Assembly: GCA_900771005.1 (NCBI GenBank)
Contig: CAAGMI010000372.1
Span: 1-11,092, forward strand
Source: Rikenellaceae bacterium
GTDB taxonomy: Bacteria; Bacteroidota; Bacteroidia; Bacteroidales; UBA932
Direction of reading: 5' to 3'
Length of the DNA: 11,092 nucleotides
In this document: in pieces, positions 6,901 through 11,092 of the stretch
Position numbering within the stretch: position 1 is the first letter of the stretch
Layout: each line of letters begins with the position of its first letter
Made by a program: the position numbers and the translations under genes
The notes under the pieces: generated by a model
Told to the model about the DNA's origin: nothing
What the model saw: only the letters and a program-made list of their open reading frames with translations
Databases searched by the model: none

Positions 6901-9900
6901 CCAAAGGTCTGGAAGCCGATTTCGGCATTGCGCCCGTCCATTCGCTCTCCGACCTGATTTGCATACTTGACGCTGATGCGATCCGCCAGCCCCAATGGGA
7001 TTGCAACCTGGAACGAAACCGCATTCGTTTCATCATCCCAATTTGGCCTGTAATACATGTTTGCGTACTCGACAACGAGGCATTCGTTCGTGCCGATGTT
7101 TGCTGTGCCGACACGGATGCTGGATGGCCCTACTATGTCGGCGATCTCAAGATCGCTCCAGTACGGAGCAACGACCACACAATTCCCGTCGATCTCATAG
7201 TCGAGGCCGTAACCATATGTCGCATACCGCCGGTTATCATAGCCAGCGCGGTTGAGATAGATGACGCCATGCGCGTCAATCGTGATGTTCGTCACCGTTT
7301 CACGAAGCACCTGAATCGGACTCGGCAACGCATAATTGACACATTCCCACGTGTTAGAGAAAGCGTCCGTCAGATCGGTCGGCGAAGCAAGCGTCACCCA
7401 CGGAATCGTCTGATCTTCAAAGGTGTCAACCACCTCCTGCCCATCGGCAAGCCCATCGCCGTCCGTATCTGCAAGCTGCGGATTGGTCCCGTATTCGTAC
7501 TCCAAACCATTTGGCAACCCATCCTCGTCTACGTCACCCCATGCACCGTCTTCGCCGTCAGCGGAGAGCGGATCGAGTCCGTATTTACGTTCCCATCCAT
7601 CGGGCATCCCGTCTCCATCAGAATCCGCATGATTAGGGCTCGTTCCCAAATCAACCTCGACGCCATCTGCAAGGCCATCCGCATCCGAATCTCCGTTCAG
7701 AGGGTATGTGTTATGTCCGAAGAAGAACATGAGCCCAAGCCCGTCATGCACTTTACCCGCCTTGTTGTAGCAATAGGAATGCAGCCATTTGCCGTCAAAC
7801 GTCTGCATGCCGATTCCACAGTTTCGGCCATCCATATCCCCGCCTGTAACATTGCGATACAGTACATAGACGCGATCAGCACAGTTCGTTGGCAGCACAA
7901 CCTGGAACGAGATGGAGTTGGTCCGATAGTTCGACAGTTCACGATAAAGGTTCTCATACTCCAGCACCACATACCCGATGCCGTCGTGCGTCGCCGTACC
8001 ATACCTGACTACCGTGGATCGTTCAGCCGCATTTGTTGCGACAAACATCGAGCCGTTGCCGTAGGCCGCAATGGCGAGTGTGTCCTTATCTACCGCATAC
8101 GTAAAATCCCGCGCTCCGTCACTCCTCCACTTGTCAGAAAGTCCGGCGCGGTTGAGGTACAGCCATCCGTATGAGGAAAATGTAATGTTCGTGACCAGTT
8201 CGTCCTGTACGGAGAGCGCACACGGGAGACCTCGGTTCACATGGTACTGCCGATGCGTCGAATAGACAAGATCGACTGTGCAGTCCTCGAACTGGTCAAA
8301 CGAAAGCCACGGGACGCTGTTGCTCACGGCAATGTAGCCAGTCTCATCCCCGTCTTTCAGCCCGTCTCCATCGCAATCCGCAATATGGAGCAACGTCCCG
8401 AACTTCGCTTCCTGACCATTTGCAAGTCCGTCGCCGTCAAAATCGCCGTCCGCACCATCCCTTCCAACATCGGAAATCGGACTCAATCCGTACTGAATTT
8501 CATCTGCATCATCGAAGCCATCGTCATCCGTGTCAACCTTTCGAGGATTCGTGCCAATAATGAATTCGACGCGGTCGTCCAGACCATCCTCGTCTGTATC
8601 CGTCAAGGACGGATCACTCCCCGCACCAAAGTGGAATGCCAGCGTCTGTCCGGCTTCAAGGACAGGCGGACTTGACTGATAGAGATAACCGAGACACGGA
8701 CGATTGCCGAAATCACCAACCTTCGCGCCCTGTGCGCCAATCGACACATAACCGCTGGATCTGGAATCAGTATTCATCCCGTAACGCACATAGACGAGAT
8801 CGGGCTGCTTTTCGGGAATAGACATTTGGAACGAAATGCTGTTCCCGTTCCCGGAATAGGTCCCAACATTAAGATATTGAACGACAAAGAATCGGTTTGT
8901 TCCATCAAGCACGGCGGTGCCGAATGTAATGGACGATCCCAGCGTCGGACGCATCTTGAGATCCGTCCAATAAGCTGCAACAGTAGCACAGTACTTGTCA
9001 CGAGCCACCGAAAGGTCTAAACCGCTGTCGCTGCTGATGATGTTGTTCGTCGCATCTGCCCTTCCAAAGTAAACAACCCCATTCACATCTGCAAGTGCCA
9101 CGTCGATGCGGCACCCGGACAAACGGTTCGTGAACGGCATCGGGCAACCGATCAACGCCTTGTCAACTTCACTTGTCGGAGCATATGTTGCGAGAGGATC
9201 AATGGTGAACCAGGGAACATTCGCCACAGCATCCTCATACCAACCGCACTCGACCCCATCGGCAAGCATGTCGCCGTCGGAGTCCTCGTTATGGGGATCC
9301 GTCCCGTTACGGTATTCCCAAATGTTGACAAGTCCATCCCAATCAGGATCCCCTGCAGCGTCATCGACCAACGGATCCGTCCCGTTCAACACCTCCCAAG
9401 CGTCTTCCATTCCATCGCCATCCGTATCGGGATTGTTGACATCCGTTCCAATGGTCACTTCCCGTCCGTCATTCAGTCTGTCGCCATCCGTGTCGGCACG
9501 ATACGGATCGCTATGATAAACGAACACTTCTTGCGGATCGTTCAACCCATCCTCGTCAACATCTGCGGAATTCGGATCCGTACCCGTCCCCAACCAATAT
9601 TTGAGAGTGAGGGGCCGAGAAAAGCATCCGCTGTATTTGTTCCACGGCACATTGGCGTAAACACCTCTGCCGGGGACACAGTTGGTCGCGGGGAGCTGAA
9701 CGCCAAAGGTCTGCGGGCGGTCGAGTTCCGAAATGTCCGCATCAACGTTCAGATAACTGACATAGACAACGTTCGTTTCGTTTGCCGGCAAAATCACCTG
9801 AAACGTCATCCGAGCCGACGTGCTACTGCCAAGATTGTAGTGGCTAACATTTCGATACTCGACGACGGAATACGACAGGCCGCCCCTCGTCACCGTTCCA

Positions 9901-11078
9901 TAGGTAAAGGCGCTTCCCCAGTCGTTCTCACGCGGCCTCACATAGACATCGGTATTGTAAGCCGCAATGGTGACATGATCCGCACTCCAAAGATGATTAC
10001 TCACACCTCCCGAATTAGAGTAGCCGGTTCCGATGCCCGAGGACTGCTTGTCGGGGTGTATTAAGGTCACAAGTCCATCCAAATCGATCTGGGCATTCGT
10101 ATAGCACACGCCATTGACCTCAACTCCGAAAGGCAAAGGGATCTTCGTCCTGACGCTGTCATACGACGAGGAATTCCCTAACGCGCTTGCATGGCCTGTC
10201 GTATCGAACCACAGGAAGTCCTCTCCCCGAAGTTCTTCAACCACACCGATCTCCTGCCGGTCATCAAGTCCGTCATTATCGAAATCCGCAAACCCCGGAT
10301 GCGTACCGTACCGATATTCGTCTATGTTCGACAATCCGTCGCCGTCGGCATCTGCGTTCGCCTCGTCATCAGACGGATCGGAAAGCGGGTTGAGGCCGTT
10401 GCCGAATTCCCAACCGTCTGGCATCCCGTCGCCGTCCGTGTCGGCGAGGTTTGGATCGGTTTTCGTGACGATTCGCTCGAAAGCGTCGGAGAGTCCGTCA
10501 CCATCGGTATCAATGTTCAGACCGAACATGAAGAACATCGAAGATGCCCAGCCATCGGGCAGAAGCGGATACGGAATCTCAATGATCGTGCTGTTGTCGC
10601 TGGCGCCTACAGTCGCAGTTCCAACGCCAACCCAGGCGTTCGACGAAAGCTGCGGCGCAGCATAGACCTCAATCCCCGTCGGCGCAGGATAAAGGTTCGA
10701 CGGCCAATGCGCCCGCAGGAACACGGACGTCTCCGCCGGCTTGATGCCCGTCGCGCAGACATTCGTCACCGCGTTCGTATAGGTCGAGAACATTCCAGCA
10801 ACGGGGACAGACGTTTCCGGCTCGGACACGAGTTCTGTCTGCATCTCCCGAGGGGCCATCATCCTCGGACCCCCGAGGAATCCCTTTGTCGCGCCATGAT
10901 GGACCAGACCACCGACGCACACCAGCACAATCAGCACCTCACCGAATGGGCGGTGGAGAAACTTGAGGACGGGCTTGGACGGGTGAACGCGTTGTTCGTG
11001 AAGCCAGCACCCGAATGCCGCCGCCATCAACGAGGCGAAGACAAGCATCGCCGCAAATCCCCACCTCGCTATCGTCAC
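3939..11078 (-). CDS. Giant membrane-anchored TSP3 and NIDO-like repeat protein
   Basis: A 2379-residue surface or envelope protein, uninterrupted by frameshift or stop. Two hydrophobic segments (about 6-26 and 46-63) flank a basic loop. By the positive-inside rule the rest would lie outside the cytoplasmic membrane; alternatively the second segment is cleaved near HHGA63. Residues 75-188 look beta-rich. TSP3 blocks at 190-278, 501-611, 823-913, 1127-1217 and 1425-1743 carry 30 motifs of the DxDxDG type, which bind calcium in thrombospondins and stiffen the chain. Two motifs are degenerate: DTDGDR (529-534) and DSDGDM (599-604). Four beta domains resembling nidogen NIDO domains alternate with the blocks. 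Residues 1744-2379 are an unrecognised C-terminal region with an EF-hand-like loop. I see no PEP-CTERM, LPXTG or type IX sorting tail. The GTG start at 11078 has no good ribosome binding site and the frame stays open to the window edge, so the true start may lie beyond it. Adhesion or substrate binding is likely, but which is unknown. Confidence 0.9.
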   Translation of the reverse strand: MTIARWGFAAMLVFASLMAAAFGCWLHEQRVHPSKPVLKFLHRPFGEVLIVLVCVGGLVHHGATKGFLGGPRMMAPREMQTELVSEPETSVPVAGMFSTYTNAVTNVCATGIKPAETSVFLRAHWPSNLYPAPTGIEVYAAPQLSSNAWVGVGTATVGASDNSTIIEIPYPLLPDGWASSMFFMFGLNIDTDGDGLSDAFERIVTKTDPNLADTDGDGMPDGWEFGNGLNPLSDPSDDEANADADGDGLSNIDEYRYGTHPGFADFDNDGLDDRQEIGVVEELRGEDFLWFDTTGHASALGNSSSYDSVRTKIPLPFGVEVNGVCYTNAQIDLDGLVTLIHPDKQSSGIGTGYSNSGGVSNHLWSADHVTIAAYNTDVYVRPRENDWGSAFTYGTVTRGGLSYSVVEYRNVSHYNLGSSTSARMTFQVILPANETNVVYVSYLNVDADISELDRPQTFGVQLPATNCVPGRGVYANVPWNKYSGCFSRPLTLKYWLGTGTDPNSADVDEDGLNDPQEVFVYHSDPYRADTDGDRLNDGREVTIGTDVNNPDTDGDGMEDAWEVLNGTDPLVDDAAGDPDWDGLVNIWEYRNGTDPHNEDSDGDMLADGVECGWYEDAVANVPWFTIDPLATYAPTSEVDKALIGCPMPFTNRLSGCRIDVALADVNGVVYFGRADATNNIISSDSGLDLSVARDKYCATVAAYWTDLKMRPTLGSSITFGTAVLDGTNRFFVVQYLNVGTYSGNGNSISFQMSIPEKQPDLVYVRYGMNTDSRSSGYVSIGAQGAKVGDFGNRPCLGYLYQSSPPVLEAGQTLAFHFGAGSDPSLTDTDEDGLDDRVEFIIGTNPRKVDTDDDGFDDADEIQYGLSPISDVGRDGADGDFDGDGLANGQEAKFGTLLHIADCDGDGLKDGDETGYIAVSNSVPWLSFDQFEDCTVDLVYSTHRQYHVNRGLPCALSVQDELVTNITFSSYGWLYLNRAGLSDKWRSDGARDFTYAVDKDTLAIAAYGNGSMFVATNAAERSTVVRYGTATHDGIGYVVLEYENLYRELSNYRTNSISFQVVLPTNCADRVYVLYRNVTGGDMDGRNCGIGMQTFDGKWLHSYCYNKAGKVHDGLGLMFFFGHNTYPLNGDSDADGLADGVEVDLGTSPNHADSDGDGMPDGWERKYGLDPLSADGEDGAWGDVDEDGLPNGLEYEYGTNPQLADTDGDGLADGQEVVDTFEDQTIPWVTLASPTDLTDAFSNTWECVNYALPSPIQVLRETVTNITIDAHGVIYLNRAGYDNRRYATYGYGLDYEIDGNCVVVAPYWSDLEIADIVGPSSIRVGTANIGTNECLVVEYANMYYRPNWDDETNAVSFQVAIPLGLADRISVKYANQVGERMDGRNAEIGFQTFGFRGYSQYCDYNYDMISEGMGLVFLLGYGTDPKRVDTDRDGLTDGMEVNEWGSDPCAADTDGDGVADGVEVEIGTSSVNADSDGDGLSDGWERDHGLDPLSSIGDDGANGDPDNDGLMNIQEQTYGGDPNKADTDEDGLIDGREVALGTGVAVADTDGDGLSDGAEDTLGTDPRRMDSDGDGLSDGWEVANNFNPLTPSGSTGEAAADTDGDGLTNLQEMQLGTNPRLADTDGDGLNDGAEVAAGTNPANADTDGDGLDDRYETETAGLDPLRPDSDRDGMPDGWEVANGLDPTSAVGADGADGDLDGDGLSNLDEYRNNCNPRVRDTDGDGVNDNVEVANGSDPADASDCGIKPSEDKFREINFNITGDWAAWDLSIEGLGPVDRRTIHVTMGAPDAPATTTARLRKNNSYRLSMKWLNCDGHDDSSSAPWYCWQAKIDGKPTAQTFNDYSSTRKEGVANLIVGTGWIAENEDGLLTAHIHENSERGGNVAEGKTALLHVFDIEHDLLWEAGNKCNQIRNDTPKDDSSGNFDCETIMLKGKQCSFAAHRNYLYVAASSDNKVAVTERVKVDNSMRTVFNKYADRFICAAFRNGEVIEESQTPLSATDLQAALEFDGADEEVAEELQIRVGIDVDEDGKLGYGESMPLEVCKIKGNPAYATVKAISKSKYDKHLDAIDGKVYFLRDNPPNFIAPHARSFLKLFYEPRSEQQLHAKFHPTRTESFDFNAFDSLGACFAEWLTHNCGADFNDSGEATIERYIWDASTEVSKFLSQRTPFALKTSMTVDGSQCEYLTDTGRQLLQFYNNHVRYEAERLLLNSDDGAEITLPLNNGWYDTNELIRAGVFTSLSPSWVPGLTLNIGSSSNYGGYDALLVQVVTSNPAFDDFDAFGTIGRGRVLNPRYRFTIRKVVPWIGKTRFEVVNVQFGCAVEDLYDFNYEDGELPANAAALQIGYREQGQRAKGKIYVHHIDILSSYDSPFSLNNFLIP
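3942..5849 (-). other. Unassigned 636-residue C-terminal region of the giant protein
   Basis: This encodes residues 1744-2379. No known domain is recognised. It contains 11 Cys (1813, 1826, 1908, 1926, 1936, 1980, 2043, 2127, 2136, 2182, 2319), several aromatic-rich beta stretches, and one loop at D2025-E2036 (4971-5006) with Asp at positions 1, 3 and 5 and Glu at 12, as in an EF-hand. Residues 2085-2210 look helical (FIAPHARSFLKLFYEPRS, then FYNNHVRYEAERLLL). No Ser/His/Asp or zinc-protease signature was found. It probably carries the distal functional part of the protein; binding is more likely than catalysis, but this is inference. Confidence 0.6.
5850..6806 (-). repeat. TSP3 block 5: long array with a 97-residue (291-bp) super-repeat
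   Basis: Residues 1425-1743 carry 13 motifs, at D1428, 1451, 1473, 1503, 1525, 1547, 1569, 1600, 1622, 1644, 1667, 1697 and 1719. By motif type they read A-A-B-C three times and then a final A. The first A of each unit falls at 1428, 1525, 1622 and 1719, exactly 97 residues apart, so the DNA super-repeat units are 6507-6797, 6216-6506 and 5925-6215 (291 bp each). Within units the B motif always ends in DGWE and C in N-x-x-E. The DNA keeps recurrent GTCNCCGTCCGT-like tracts, and this part is GC-rich (39 of 60 bases at 6181-6240). It forms a continuous calcium-binding rod before the C-terminal region. Confidence 0.92.
7428..7700 (-). repeat. TSP3 block 4 of the giant protein (4 motifs)
   Basis: Residues 1127-1217 have motifs at D1130, D1152, D1182 and D1204, again A-B-C-A with steps of 22, 30 and 22 residues, the same steps as block 3. 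It joins the third and fourth NIDO-like domains. Confidence 0.9.
8340..8612 (-). repeat. TSP3 block 3 of the giant protein (4 motifs)
   Basis: Residues 823-913 have motifs at D827, D849, D879 and D901 in the order A-B-C-A. Here the B unit has lost its usual GWE and reads DDADE, but keeps the following GLSP turn and the GADGD linker. The last motif contains a Cys (DCDGDG, C902). Confidence 0.88.
9246..9578 (-). repeat. TSP3 block 2 of the giant protein (5 motifs, two degenerate)
   Basis: Residues 501-611 have motifs at D506, D529, D551, D577 and D599 in the order A-A-B-C-A. The second motif reads DTDGDR (R534, codon AGA) and the fifth DSDGDM (M604). Both have lost the glycine that normally follows the third Asp, which may weaken calcium binding locally. 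Confidence 0.88.
10245..10511 (-). repeat. TSP3 block 1 of the giant protein (4 motifs)
   Basis: Residues 190-278 hold calcium-binding type motifs starting at D190, D213, D243 and D265. They follow an order seen throughout the protein: type A (DG followed by an acidic helix start), type B (DGMPDGWE, then a GLNPLS turn), type C (DGLSN followed by EY), then A again. This block precedes the first NIDO-like domain. Confidence 0.9.
10890..11063 (-). other. N-terminal double hydrophobic anchor of the giant protein
   Basis: This encodes residues 6-63. The first segment has the core WGFAAMLVFASLMAAAFGCW (6-25) and the second EVLIVLVCVGGLV (47-59). The loop between them carries R30, K35, K39, H42 and R43, which predicts a cytoplasmic loop with both ends outside. 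That places the TSP3 and beta domains outside the inner membrane. The segment ends in HHGATKG; a GATK-like cleavage there would free the protein, so anchored and released forms are both possible. Confidence 0.6.
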
Positions 11079-11092
11079 ATCTTCTTCAATCA

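Larger units (their letters stand above)
6807..10232 (-). repeat. Four NIDO-like domain plus TSP3 modules, about 300 residues each
   Basis: Four homologous beta-rich domains occupy residues 283-500, 612-822, 914-1126 and 1218-1424, so they start 329, 302 and 304 residues apart. Each has the same ordered landmarks: a strand with G and an aromatic or Leu (IDLDGLVTL, VNGVVYFGRA, YGWLYLNRAG, HGVIYLNRAG), then IAAYNTDV, VAAYWTDL, IAAYGNGS or VAPYWSDL, then VVEYRNV, VVQYLNV, VLEYENL or VVEYANM, then MTFQVILP, ISFQMSIP, ISFQVVLP or VSFQVAIP followed by a YVSY-like strand, then FGVQ, IGAQ, IGMQ or IGFQ. This order matches the nidogen NIDO domain as I recall it (AP-F-W-D, V-T-W-E-N-V, NTFQ, a long strand, then A-x-GF). 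The relation is inferred from motif order; there is a moderate chance it is another beta-sandwich family. Each domain ends in a GTDP-like step into a TSP3 block. Confidence 0.6.

Noticed and set aside
6882..8174. A long plus-strand open frame (430 codons) opposite the giant gene
   Set aside because: It lies wholly opposite the homologous NIDO-like and TSP3 modules, whose repeat structure proves the minus-strand frame. The plus-strand product has no recognisable domain and no ribosome binding site of note.
11075..11080. ATGTGA at the start of the giant gene, suggesting a start/stop overlap with an upstream gene
   Set aside because: In the frame of that TGA there is another TGA at 11092-11090, only four codons earlier, so no upstream gene can end there.

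Overview
All five genes I can support lie on the minus strand and read from the right edge towards the left. The window suggests a bacterium of the PVC group, most likely Kiritimatiellota or Lentisphaerota (Verrucomicrobiota relatives). The reasons are a giant secreted protein built from calcium-binding thrombospondin type 3 (TSP3) repeats, extracellular proteins rich in Thr-Asn, and clear AGGAGG-type ribosome binding sites. This placement rests on general resemblance, not on a marker gene. There are no rRNA, tRNA, transposase, integrase or CRISPR sequences.

Layout in transcription order. (1) 11078-3939: a 2379-residue membrane-anchored, presumably extracytoplasmic protein. It has two N-terminal hydrophobic segments, then four copies of a roughly 210-residue beta-rich domain resembling the NIDO (nidogen-like) domain, alternating with TSP3 blocks. 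A long TSP3 array follows, with a striking 97-residue (291-bp) super-repeat present three times, and then a 636-residue C-terminal region I do not recognise. (2) 3926-2826 and (3) 2728-1586: two tandem paralogues of 366 and 380 residues, both with signal peptides, from a family I cannot name. The ribosome binding site of the first overlaps the giant gene's stop codon, so these two genes are almost certainly co-transcribed. (4) 1488-514: a 324-residue cytoplasmic protein with an N-terminal SMEK domain, a type found in conflict and defence-like proteins, and an unassigned C-terminal half. (5) 472-98: a 124-residue helical protein of unknown function.

The first three genes look like one surface or envelope module: a very long calcium-stiffened protein plus two secreted paralogous partners. 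No gene here gives an enzymatic activity for this module, so its job (adhesion, substrate binding, cell contact) stays open. The SMEK gene and the small gene have different composition and are cytoplasmic. They may be an inserted accessory pair rather than part of the module. The gaps between genes are 12, 97, 97 and 41 nt, and I found no convincing promoter in any of them, so the promoter of the giant gene is probably outside the window.

The strongest candidates for something undescribed are the three-gene secreted module, the 97-residue super-repeat, the unassigned C-terminal domain, and the SMEK protein with its uncharacterised C-terminal half and small neighbour.
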